Shown here one piece after another: positions 26,917-35,411 of a stretch of 59,465 nucleotides of DNA. The notes below the pieces were generated by a model, which did no database searches, was not told the origin of the DNA, and was given only the letters and a program-made list of their open reading frames with translations. The position numbers and the translations under genes were made by a program. The first letter of the stretch is position 1; every line of letters starts with the position of its first letter. The DNA comes from an uncultured Bacteroidales bacterium (GTDB lineage Bacteria > Bacteroidota > Bacteroidia > Bacteroidales > JAUNSR01): the NCBI GenBank assembly GCA_947074105.1, contig CAMTON010000010.1:1-59465 (forward strand), written 5' to 3'.

Positions 26917-29900
26917 ATGGAAAAAAATTACTGCCTGAACACTTTGATTATCTGTTTTATCGTGTCTTTATCATGCTTTAAAACAATTGCTGAGAGCCGT
27001 GAAACAACTGTTTTCTTCACTACAGGTTTTGAAGATGTGGATAGTGTGAAAAACGGTTCTTTCACGAGTGTAAATTATTATACTTCTTCAGATATCAAAT
27101 GGACAATGATCAATGGAGATTTATCCTCAAGAAAAACACAGATCTCTCCTATCTCGGGAAAATATCATTACCTGGGAAAATGTCTGCAGAACACAACAAA
27201 CGTTTCTGAATTATATAGTGATTATTTCAGTTTCGAAGGAGACACAGTAACATCACTTTCTTTTAAATTCACTGTTACTAACACTCTTAATCTTAATGTT
27301 ATCATTGAAACGGAAGATGACAAGAAAGAGATTCTTTATAAGAACAGAAAAAAGGCCGACAGTATTGATTTTAATATTGACACTTTATCTGTAACAAAAC
27401 CTTTCAGATTACACTTCAAAATATATCCGTCAACAAAATATCAGAATGAAGACAGATATTCGGCTATCGACGATATCAAGATAAGCGGTCTTTCATTCAT
27501 TGAATCTGTAAAAAAGCCGGATATAAGTTCTGTTAAAGATATATTCACCGATAAAAGAGAAGTCTTCCTTTCTCAGGAAGAAGGCCGAACAATATACTAT
27601 ACTCTCGACGGAAATGATCCTGATATAAATTCCATGATATATGACTCTCCCGTCATACTTTATGAAAGTGCAATTCTGAAAGCTGTTTCATATTCCGATG
27701 ATGGAATCAGAAGCCTTATATCCGTCCGGAGTTTTGAAAAGAAAACTCCCGTTTATACTATTAATGAATTTCTTAACGCCTCAAATACCGATAAAATACA
27801 CTATTCTTTCGATTCTCTGATAGTGACAAGCGTAACGCCGGAGCTTATATTCGCAGAAAACGAAGAGGGAGCTTTTATTATGAAAAATAATAATCCTGAA
27901 ATAAGCGCGGGAAATATTCTTGAAGGTTGGTTCTCAGGAAAATTCAATTCTGACAAAGGTGTAATGATATTTACTGCTGATGATTATATAGACGTTGAAA
28001 TATCCGATTCTCAGGTACATGTTCTTCCTGCTACTTATGATATTGCTGAATTGAATTCGGCATTTCTCTCCTATCCGTCTTTTATTAAAATTGAAAATAT
28101 CATAGTTCAGAAAAATGAAAATAATGGAAACCCATATTATTATTTTATCAAAGATGATGAAAAGTTAAAGATCGGAAAAGTAATATATTCCGATTTCTAT
28201 GATGCACCATTACCTATTTACTGTGATATGATATGTTATCCGCTTACTATCAACGGAGAAAAAGCATTTATTATACCCGATGTAAATTATATCACAGACA
28301 AATCAGATGATGTGACTGTATTATTTCCCCCTTATTTCAGTTTAAGCGAAGGAAGTGAATCTAATCCTACAAAAGCAGAATACGGAACAAGGGTAAAAAT
28401 CATTTCTTCTATACCTGATGTGATATTCCTTGATGAGAAAGGGAATACGATAGAGGATGAATTTATGATAACATCCTCTCTTCAGCGAATCGATGTATGC
28501 GCATATAAAGAAGGTTATGCAGTCAGTGCTTATTCTTCAGGTTGGTATTCCGCCTATCTTTCCGCTCCGATCATATCAGCTCCTTCTGATTTTGACAATA
28601 ATACAAATGTGAAAATCACTTCATATCCGGGAGCTTTACTTATGATATCAACAGGCAATGAAGTTGAAACGATGGTATCGCCTGCGGTAGTAAACATTAC
28701 TTCCGATGCTATCCTTAGCTGCCATGCGGAAATCGGTGATTTTATAAGTCCGGTTTCCACTCTTTCTCTGAAGAAGATTGAAAAATATGTGATAGGCGCA
28801 TTTGATAATGAAGATAAATATATGGCGATGTCATCTGAAAAATACTCTACCGACGGCCTTAAAGCTTATGAGACAGAGATAGATAAAAATGATGAGGCCA
28901 TAATTAAAAATAAAGATCTTGTATGGGATAGTTATAGAGCAAACATTGATACACTTGAACATCTGTTTTCAACGAAGGGATTTCTTAAATCTGAAATAAC
29001 GAGTCTTTCATTATCATTTGCATCTTCTTCTTCAAATTCAACAAGATGGGTCTGGGGAGCAAAAATAAGTGAACCGGAATATTATGTATATAATTCGAAA
29101 ACTTCAACCCGTGCTTTAAGGTTAAGCTTCACCGGTGGAGTTTTTAAAAATTACACCTCCGGTTCTAATTATTCAAAATCTATAAAGAGATATAAAGTTT
29201 CTCAGGCTATTATTTCAGGATCTGCTACCGCTGATGAAATTTCCGGTCTGTGTCTTAATCGTTTTATGAAATTTGCAGATTTTTCTGCCTGTACTATTGA
29301 TGGCTCATTTTCGGGATTCTCTCCTGCTAATCCTAATTGTGTATTTGTAGTTCCCGATAATCTGTCTTCTCTGCCGGGTGCCAATATAATCAGTTTTGAT
29401 GAAGAAGGTAATCTTGTATGTGATTCCCTGATACTTACCGATAATGAACCTTACTATTCGCCAAAAGACTTCTATGCCCGTCGCTCATCCTATAGCAGAT
29501 ATGCATATAATGACGGAGGATGGGAATCTCTGATTATTCCTTTCTCTGTCAGGGAAGAAGATCTTCCGGATGATTATATCTTTGAAATATTTTCTTCTGC
29601 AAACGATACGGAAATCTCTTTTACGGGTGTAAGAACGATCCGGGCAAATGTACCTCATATCATGAGACGTAAAGAAAATTTCTCAGATACGCAGACTCTT
29701 ATTTCTTTTGTAAACAATGACGGCTGTTATATCGAATCTTACGACGATAATGACAATGAAGATCTGTTCCGTGGAACATATATAAAAAGAAGTGCCGAAA
29801 ATGATTATATCCTTGTTATGGAGGACAATGAAAGCTTCTTTGCCATAGGATCGGATAAATCGTATGTCTGTCCCTTCAGGGCAACACTGAAACCTGTCTT

Positions 29901-30162
29901 TTCCTCCGCAGCCGGAAAGGTTTCTTTAAGACATGTTGAAAACACAACTGTCAACAGTGTAACAACCGATGAAAATGAACGTCTGATAATAAAAAAGAAT
30001 ACTGATGAATCCGTAATAATCGTTTCTCCGTCAACAAAGGAGATCACAGTCTACGACATTATGGGAAAAGCAGTAAAAAGATTAAAAGTCAATTCAGGCA
30101 TAAATAATGTCATATTATCAAAAGGTGTATTTATAATCGAAGGTCACAAGGTAATATTATAA
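26917..30162 (+). CDS. Large secreted modular protein with chitobiase-like domain and C-terminal sorting-like domain
   Basis: A roughly 1081-residue exported protein. I start it at the ATG at 26917 (MEKNYCLNTLIICF, a signal peptide cleaved near TIAES), not the upstream TTG. An N-terminal beta-sandwich (about 30-190) is followed by a chitobiase/CHB_HEX_C-type module (about 200-280, GRTIYYTLDGNDP) and an OB-like beta module (about 285-470). Further beta-sandwich and repeat-like regions follow. The last 70 residues (EITVYDIMGKAVKRLKVNSG through GVFIIEGHKVIL) resemble a type-A T9SS tail or the related DUF6383 domain, so it is probably surface-anchored or released. No catalytic motif is evident. 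The 77-codon gene 42 bases downstream and the sensor kinase after it are probably co-transcribed. Confidence 0.8.
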   Translation: MEKNYCLNTLIICFIVSLSCFKTIAESRETTVFFTTGFEDVDSVKNGSFTSVNYYTSSDIKWTMINGDLSSRKTQISPISGKYHYLGKCLQNTTNVSELYSDYFSFEGDTVTSLSFKFTVTNTLNLNVIIETEDDKKEILYKNRKKADSIDFNIDTLSVTKPFRLHFKIYPSTKYQNEDRYSAIDDIKISGLSFIESVKKPDISSVKDIFTDKREVFLSQEEGRTIYYTLDGNDPDINSMIYDSPVILYESAILKAVSYSDDGIRSLISVRSFEKKTPVYTINEFLNASNTDKIHYSFDSLIVTSVTPELIFAENEEGAFIMKNNNPEISAGNILEGWFSGKFNSDKGVMIFTADDYIDVEISDSQVHVLPATYDIAELNSAFLSYPSFIKIENIIVQKNENNGNPYYYFIKDDEKLKIGKVIYSDFYDAPLPIYCDMICYPLTINGEKAFIIPDVNYITDKSDDVTVLFPPYFSLSEGSESNPTKAEYGTRVKIISSIPDVIFLDEKGNTIEDEFMITSSLQRIDVCAYKEGYAVSAYSSGWYSAYLSAPIISAPSDFDNNTNVKITSYPGALLMISTGNEVETMVSPAVVNITSDAILSCHAEIGDFISPVSTLSLKKIEKYVIGAFDNEDKYMAMSSEKYSTDGLKAYETEIDKNDEAIIKNKDLVWDSYRANIDTLEHLFSTKGFLKSEITSLSLSFASSSSNSTRWVWGAKISEPEYYVYNSKTSTRALRLSFTGGVFKNYTSGSNYSKSIKRYKVSQAIISGSATADEISGLCLNRFMKFADFSACTIDGSFSGFSPANPNCVFVVPDNLSSLPGANIISFDEEGNLVCDSLILTDNEPYYSPKDFYARRSSYSRYAYNDGGWESLIIPFSVREEDLPDDYIFEIFSSANDTEISFTGVRTIRANVPHIMRRKENFSDTQTLISFVNNDGCYIESYDDNDNEDLFRGTYIKRSAENDYILVMEDNESFFAIGSDKSYVCPFRATLKPVFSSAAGKVSLRHVENTTVNSVTTDENERLIIKKNTDESVIIVSPSTKEITVYDIMGKAVKRLKVNSGINNVILSKGVFIIEGHKVIL

Positions 30163-30204
30163 AGAAATCACGATAAATATCTAACCCTAAAAACCTTTAC
30201 CGCT

Positions 30205-30438
30205 ATGAACGATAACAAGATTAAAAATTCCGGTTCTTCCGTTTATCCGGCTCCGGAAGTAGTCAAAAGGGTTTATTCCAAACCCATTATCACTATTTTA
30301 AATATAATCTGTGAAGACGTTTTTGCCAATTCTGTTTCGAACTCAACAATTCCTGTGCGTCAGCAAACCTTTGACCGGGATGCGAGAGCTCCTCAGTTAA
30401 GACATCCTTTCGGTGAGTGGATGGATAACGACAAATAA
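30205..30438 (+). CDS. Small protein of the Bacteroidales short-peptide type with C-terminal W-x-D motif
   Basis: A 77-residue protein without a signal peptide. An N-terminal region with YPAPEVVKRVYSKPIITILN leads to EDVFANS, and a polar tail ends GEWMDNDK. The layout (a Y..P.I.V-like strand, an acidic D/E-[VI]-x-A-x-S step, a variable tail and a Trp-Asp end) resembles very short, poorly characterised proteins widespread in Bacteroides and Prevotella. I know of no function for that group. It lies 42 bases after the secreted-protein gene and 114 before the sensor kinase. Protein-like codon structure and position support a real gene, but a processed peptide role is only a guess. Confidence 0.65.
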   Translation: MNDNKIKNSGSSVYPAPEVVKRVYSKPIITILNIICEDVFANSVSNSTIPVRQQTFDRDARAPQLRHPFGEWMDNDK

Positions 30439-30552
30439 ATTTGCATTTATATGTAATTTGGGTAAATAAATTCACATATTTTTTATATATTACGGCTGTT
30501 TTGTATTGACTATTAAAAATTTAAACATTCCATACCGAAATCAGCCAATATC

Positions 30553-32940
30553 ATGAAAAGAAATTTATTATTCTTTTTCCTCTCATTCATATGTATGATA
30601 TCATACTCTTCTGAGCAGGCGGTATCTTTTATTAAAAACGGAAAAGATACTATCTTAATAGGTCTTGCTATGGATCTTCCTCCTTTTCAATTTATTAATG
30701 AGAAAGGGGCTTCAAGCGGATATGAAACGGAGCTGATGAAAACAATTCTTGACAATGCCGGCATATGCTATAAAGAAACTTTAGATTCATGGGAGAACAT
30801 AAAAGACAGATTTCATAATAATGAAATAGATATGATTACGGGGAATATTTCCGAGAAAAATTCTTCAGATTATATTATGTCCGATCCTTACAGCGTATTT
30901 TCGAGTGTAATGGTTTTCCGTGAGGGAGAAAGATTTGACTGTCTTTCCGACCTTAAGAACAAAAAAATAGTCTATGTTAAAAGTTCTCGTATAGAAGACA
31001 TTACTGATATATATTCTATTTCTCCCAATATTATCGCGGTAAATAAATTATATGACGGACTGCGAATTATTGTATCCGGTGTCGCAGATGCCATGATATG
31101 TTCTGAAAGTACTGTTCTGAATATCATTGACCGCTATCAGCTAAAAGGTGTTGCTTATAAGAAAATCGATGAAATAGAGCCACGTGGAATTCACTTTTTT
31201 GTTTCTTCGGGAAATTCATATTTACTTAATGATCTTAATGCAAGTCTTGAGAAAGTAAAAAATGAAGAGACGGAAGAAACAATCCGTAAGAAATGGTTTA
31301 ACATAGGAAAGATAAACTCTCTTTCTCGTGAAGAACAGAGAGTGGTTTATATTATTATCTTTTGTATTTCCCTTTTATTCATAACCATTGTCTATATGGG
31401 ACTTAAACTTTATAGTAAGAATAAGGAAATACGTGGGATGTATCATAAACTCTCACTTGCTATCGACAGCAACAATCTTATAATATGGCTTTACGATAAC
31501 AGAAGCAAAAGATTCAGACTTCTTCACGGCTATACTCCTTTCTTCAGAAATAATATTTCTCTTGACGCAGTAGTAGATATGGTTTCAGAAAGACACAGAG
31601 CGAAACTTTTCAACCTTATAGAAGAGCTGTGCAGCCTTTCCGTAAAAAAAGCGACAATATCTTTCCCTTTATTCTGCAAAGACAAGAAGATATATGGAGA
31701 ATTCAATCTTATCTCAATTGTAAAGGACGGTAAACTTGATCATATCGTGGGAACATTCAAGGATGTTACTCAGAAATACGAAAGAGATATGGAACTCTTT
31801 AATGCGAAGTCCAAACTTGAAGAATATAAATTCCGTCTTGAGAAATCAATCGCCAAAAGCGATGTCATGATGATTGAATTCAATAATCAGACTCATAAGA
31901 TCAAATTTTTCAATAATCCTCTGATAAGCGAAAATACTCTCGTTACTCCTTCTTATTTCGAAGAGTTTATTCATCCTGATGATTTTACCACATTCCTTAG
32001 CGTATTCGAAAATATGGATAAGGGTGATGTAAGTATACCGTCTATTGAATATCGGATAAAATATGTTAAGGATGATAATGAGTATAATTATAAAAGCATC
32101 CAGATGAAACCGTTCGAAATGAAAAAGGACGGACAGATAATAGGTTACGTAGGCGTCGTAAGCGATATAACAAGATGGAAAAAAGAGATTGACAAACTAG
32201 GGCTAAGTGAAAAAGATTTTATCTATTCCAATCCGGCTTTCCTTGCAAATATGAGTCATGAGATAAGAACTCCTCTTAATGCTATCGTAGGATTCTCCGA
32301 ACTTGTTCCGGATGCCGAAAGTGCTGAAGAAAGATCAATGTTCATCGATTCGATAAAGAGCAACAGCAATCAGCTTCTTAATCTTATTTCAGACCTTCTT
32401 GATCTTTCAAAAATAGAAAAGGGATCCCTGAATTATACATATACGGAATTCTCTGCAAATGAAATTTGCGCAAGACTATATAAAGAACATTACCAGAACT
32501 GTTGTGCTGACGTCACAATGGTCCTTAATACCAATAAGGAAGATATCAGAATCTGTTCCGATTATGACAGAATAAAACAGGTCCTTGATAATCTGACTTC
32601 AAATGCCGTAAAATATACAGAAAAAGGCATTATCTCTATTTCTTTTGAATCTGCAGGAAATGATTCGGTGAAGTTTATCATTGAAGATACCGGAATAGGA
32701 ATCCCCGCTGATCAGAAAGATTTCGTTTTTGATAAGTTCACGCGCTTTAATGCTCCGAATGAAAGTTCCGGCCTAAGCCTTTCAATAACAAAAAATATTG
32801 TCGAATCTCTCGGAGGCAGGATAGGTGTGGATTCAGAGCTTGACAAAGGATCTACATTCTGGTTTACAATTCCTTGCAATCCGGATAAAGACGCTGTCAT
32901 TTCAGAATCTCTTTCGTCTGAAGAAAAGGAGATTATTTAA
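30553..32940 (+). CDS. Sensor histidine kinase with periplasmic solute-binding (SBP_bac_3) domain
   Basis: A 795-residue inner-membrane kinase. A signal peptide (about 1-20) is followed by a family-3 solute-binding domain (about 33-255, ILIGLAMDLPPFQF and SGYETELMKTIL), as in BvgS/EvgS-type sensors. One membrane helix (about 270-290) leads to one or two PAS-like domains (about 300-545), a HisKA domain with His569 (NMSHEIRTPLNAIVGFSEL) and an ATPase domain (DNLTSNAVKYTEKG; DTGIGIP). The G2 box is degenerate: SSGLSLSI instead of GTGLGLSI, so ATP-lid function may be altered. Unlike BvgS-type proteins it has no receiver or Hpt domain, and no response regulator gene is nearby. It probably senses a small molecule such as an amino acid. 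Confidence 0.88.
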   Translation: MKRNLLFFFLSFICMISYSSEQAVSFIKNGKDTILIGLAMDLPPFQFINEKGASSGYETELMKTILDNAGICYKETLDSWENIKDRFHNNEIDMITGNISEKNSSDYIMSDPYSVFSSVMVFREGERFDCLSDLKNKKIVYVKSSRIEDITDIYSISPNIIAVNKLYDGLRIIVSGVADAMICSESTVLNIIDRYQLKGVAYKKIDEIEPRGIHFFVSSGNSYLLNDLNASLEKVKNEETEETIRKKWFNIGKINSLSREEQRVVYIIIFCISLLFITIVYMGLKLYSKNKEIRGMYHKLSLAIDSNNLIIWLYDNRSKRFRLLHGYTPFFRNNISLDAVVDMVSERHRAKLFNLIEELCSLSVKKATISFPLFCKDKKIYGEFNLISIVKDGKLDHIVGTFKDVTQKYERDMELFNAKSKLEEYKFRLEKSIAKSDVMMIEFNNQTHKIKFFNNPLISENTLVTPSYFEEFIHPDDFTTFLSVFENMDKGDVSIPSIEYRIKYVKDDNEYNYKSIQMKPFEMKKDGQIIGYVGVVSDITRWKKEIDKLGLSEKDFIYSNPAFLANMSHEIRTPLNAIVGFSELVPDAESAEERSMFIDSIKSNSNQLLNLISDLLDLSKIEKGSLNYTYTEFSANEICARLYKEHYQNCCADVTMVLNTNKEDIRICSDYDRIKQVLDNLTSNAVKYTEKGIISISFESAGNDSVKFIIEDTGIGIPADQKDFVFDKFTRFNAPNESSGLSLSITKNIVESLGGRIGVDSELDKGSTFWFTIPCNPDKDAVISESLSSEEKEII

Positions 32941-32972
32941 TCCCGTAATTTTAAATTTGAACGGATATATTG

Positions 32973-33013
32973 AGAAAAAGGTGACCCACTGCCATGCAGA
33001 GGTCACCTTTTTC
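32973..33013. terminator. Bidirectional terminator between the sensor kinase and pepD
   Basis: GAAAAAGGTGACC pairs perfectly with GGTCACCTTTTTC around a 15-base loop. It suits both converging genes. Confidence 0.85.
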
Positions 33014-33096
33014 ATTATTATTTTTTCCTTATAATACACTTTCTTAATAATGTATTATTAAAAGTTATTATCTGTCGAAATATTGCGATTTTCCTG

Positions 33097-34545
33097 TTAT
33101 GCCTTCTTAAGAATAGCAAGAAGATGATTATAGAACTTCTCTACCGCAGGTATATTAAGTTTCTCGTCAGGAGAATGAACTCCGGTCATCGTCGGTCCGA
33201 AAGATATCATATCAAGACCCGGATACTTCTTAAGGAAAAGTCCACACTCAAGGCCTGCATGAATAGCTTTGATCTTAGGGGTTATACCGTAAAGTTCCTC
33301 ATAAGCCTGTACAGCAATCTTCATTATCTCTGAGTTTAGATTCGGTTTCCATCCCGGATAACCGTCACCATGTGTTACCTCCGCTCCTGCAAGAGTGAAT
33401 ACGGCATCACAAGTATTGGCGATATCATATTTCTTCGACTCTACAGAACTTCTCTGACTTGTTGCGACAACAATCTTATTATCCGGTTTCATCTTAACGG
33501 AAGCAAGATTTGTAGAAGTCTCAACAAGACCCGGCATATCTTTGCTCATATCAACGACACCGTGAGGACAAGCATAAAGAGCATTGATAAGATGCTTGGT
33601 TGTAGACATATCGATACATACATTCTGTTTATCGATTGACTCCATAAGAATCTCCATATTAGGTTCTGTATCTCCGTATTCCCCTTCCATTTCAGCAATG
33701 AAAATGTTAAGGTCGATTCTAAGCTGCTCTTTCTTTGAGTTAGGTACACCGATCACTGCCGTACATTCACGCGGAATGGCATTGTGAAGATTTCCACCTT
33801 CAATAGAGCAAAGCACCATATCCGATTTATTCATCGTCTGCCAAAGGAAACGGTTAAGAATTTTATTTGCATTTCCGCGACCAAGATGTATATCTCCACC
33901 TGAATGTCCGCCAAGAAGATTCTTAACTTCCAGTTTGCAGTAGTGATAATTTGCAGGTGACATTGTATTGCGGTAAGAGAATATCGCCTTAGTGTCGATA
34001 CCACCTGCACAACCGATAAATATTTCTGCCTCATCTTCAGAATCAAGATTCAAAAGAGTCTTTCCTGTAAAGAAACCTTCTTCAAGAGCGAAAGCTCCGG
34101 TAAGACCGGTCTCCTCATCAACAGTGAACAGAGCCTCAACAGGACCATGCTCAATAGTATCATCTGCAAGAACCGCAAGCTGTGCCGCCATACCGATACC
34201 ATTGTCAGCACCAAGTGTAGTTCCGTCAGCTTTTACCCACTCTCCGTCGATATATGTTTTGATCGGTTCGTTTTCGAAATCATGCTCAACGCCATTATTC
34301 TTTTCGCATACCATATCCATGTGCGACTGAAGAACTACCGGTTTTCTGCCCTCAAATCCGACTGTAGCAGCTTTTGAAATAAGTATATTTCCGGCTTTGT
34401 CTTCCTTATAGGTAAGTTTATGTTTTTTTGCGAAATCAATAAGATATTCTCTTATTTTCTCTTCTTTTTTAGAAGGACGGGGCACCTTGGTGATTTCGTC
34501 AAAATATTTCCATATCAATTCTGGATGTAAGTCTTTTATCTCCAT
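33097..34545 (-). CDS. pepD: Aminoacyl-histidine dipeptidase (M20 family)
   Basis: A 482-residue cytoplasmic metallopeptidase (Xaa-His dipeptidase, PepD/M20C). Zinc-binding and catalytic segments are present in order: VLQSHMDMVCEKN (about residue 75), TLGADNGIGMAAQLA (about 117) with the bridging Asp, FTVDEETGLTGAF with the catalytic Glu, and a C-terminal HAGLECGLF. The SGGDIHLGRGNANKI segment belongs to the lid/dimer domain. Length and motif order are normal. It is monocistronic and divergent from the His-rich/TonB pair. Confidence 0.95.
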   Translation of the reverse strand: MEIKDLHPELIWKYFDEITKVPRPSKKEEKIREYLIDFAKKHKLTYKEDKAGNILISKAATVGFEGRKPVVLQSHMDMVCEKNNGVEHDFENEPIKTYIDGEWVKADGTTLGADNGIGMAAQLAVLADDTIEHGPVEALFTVDEETGLTGAFALEEGFFTGKTLLNLDSEDEAEIFIGCAGGIDTKAIFSYRNTMSPANYHYCKLEVKNLLGGHSGGDIHLGRGNANKILNRFLWQTMNKSDMVLCSIEGGNLHNAIPRECTAVIGVPNSKKEQLRIDLNIFIAEMEGEYGDTEPNMEILMESIDKQNVCIDMSTTKHLINALYACPHGVVDMSKDMPGLVETSTNLASVKMKPDNKIVVATSQRSSVESKKYDIANTCDAVFTLAGAEVTHGDGYPGWKPNLNSEIMKIAVQAYEELYGITPKIKAIHAGLECGLFLKKYPGLDMISFGPTMTGVHSPDEKLNIPAVEKFYNHLLAILKKA

Positions 34546-34732
34546 AAAGTTTATTTTTATTTCTGTGTATTTATTATTTCAGCACTTCGTTTGTGACAAC
34601 AGGATAAATATACTAAATACACTTATTGTTTTTATTAGTTTTAAAGTATTTTTAAGGTTATTGTATTTAACTTCAATAATTGTTAAAAGCACACTCATTC
34701 TGTTTACATATCTTTATTATAATTCTAAATAG

Positions 34733-34752
34733 TAATAAGATTATTATATTTG
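34733..34752 (+). promoter_or_regulatory. Promoter of the His-rich/TonB operon with overlapping palindrome
   Basis: A TATATTTG -7 box (34745-34752) lies 18 bases before the ATG. Directly overlapping its 5' edge is a perfect palindrome, TAATAA-GA-TTATTA (34733-34746), placed where a repressor would block RNA polymerase. A Fur/Zur-type operator is a reasonable guess given the metal-binding look of the first gene; the sequence alone does not prove it. Confidence 0.45.
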
Positions 34753-34770
34753 CCTTAGTCAATTTAAGGT

Positions 34771-35112
34771 ATGCGGAATAATCTAAAAAATATAATCAGG
34801 TTTATTCTGCCATGTATATTCATTTCATACATGGTAGGCATAAGCTTTTTCATGCATACACATATTGTCAACGGAGTAACGATAGTCCATTCTCACCCGT
34901 ATGACAGCGATATAGCACATGATCATAACACGTCGGAAGTAGAACTTATCCATAGCCTCAACTCTGCCACGTTTACTGACAATATCATAGACAATGATTT
35001 CGGAATTCCTTTTTTCCGTCTTCTGTCGATCCTTGATAATTTTCAGATCATATCTGAAATTCCGGTCATCGCTGCCGGAAACATTATACCGCGGGCTCCT
35101 CCCGTTGTTTAA
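34771..35112 (+). CDS. Small His-rich membrane or exported protein paired with a TonB receptor
   Basis: A 113-residue protein. A hydrophobic N-terminal helix (about 10-29, FILPCIFISYMVGISFF) is followed by a His-rich stretch: MHTHIVNG, VHSHPYDSD, AHDHN and LIHS, eight histidines within about 45 residues. This arrangement occurs in short Bacteroidota proteins encoded just before TonB-dependent receptors. The histidines suggest binding of a divalent metal, perhaps zinc or copper. The next gene starts 299 bases downstream on the same strand and encodes such a receptor. The role as a metal trap or chaperone for uptake is inference. Confidence 0.65.
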   Translation: MRNNLKNIIRFILPCIFISYMVGISFFMHTHIVNGVTIVHSHPYDSDIAHDHNTSEVELIHSLNSATFTDNIIDNDFGIPFFRLLSILDNFQIISEIPVIAAGNIIPRAPPVV

Positions 35113-35411
35113 CCTCTCTTTTATAACTTACTGTTTCAGAATCAAACAGTTCCGCTTATAATATGTTCTTTATCAACATCATTATCCGGAATTAAGACGT
35201 TGTGTGCATATAAGATTATGTATACACCAGATTGTTGCATTATGGCTAAAAAGATATAACGGCACTTTTCATATACGTAAGTTATTTTCATTTATTTAAG
35301 CGGGAGTTCGACTCTTCCCGTTCTATTTAGCTTCGGATTATAAGATATTAACGTGCTCATAATCCGTCGTATCATCTTTTTTCGGTTAAACAACTATCAA
35401 TATCATCCTTT
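35113..35411. other. Spacer between the His-rich gene and the TonB receptor
   Basis: It carries two imperfect hairpins: CGGGAG with a TTCCCG arm near 35300, and GGATTAT/ATAATCC at about 35334-35364. No known riboswitch consensus (cobalamin, TPP) is recognisable. It may hold an internal promoter or mRNA processing signals. Confidence 0.35.

Noticed and set aside
26917..30162. Glycoside hydrolase, suggested by the chitobiase-like module
   Set aside because: Only the non-catalytic C-terminal-type domain of chitobiase is present. No catalytic TIM-barrel motif is seen anywhere in the protein.
35113..35411. Cobalamin or TPP riboswitch before the TonB receptor
   Set aside because: I looked for the conserved B12-box and TPP core sequences and found neither; only simple hairpins are present.
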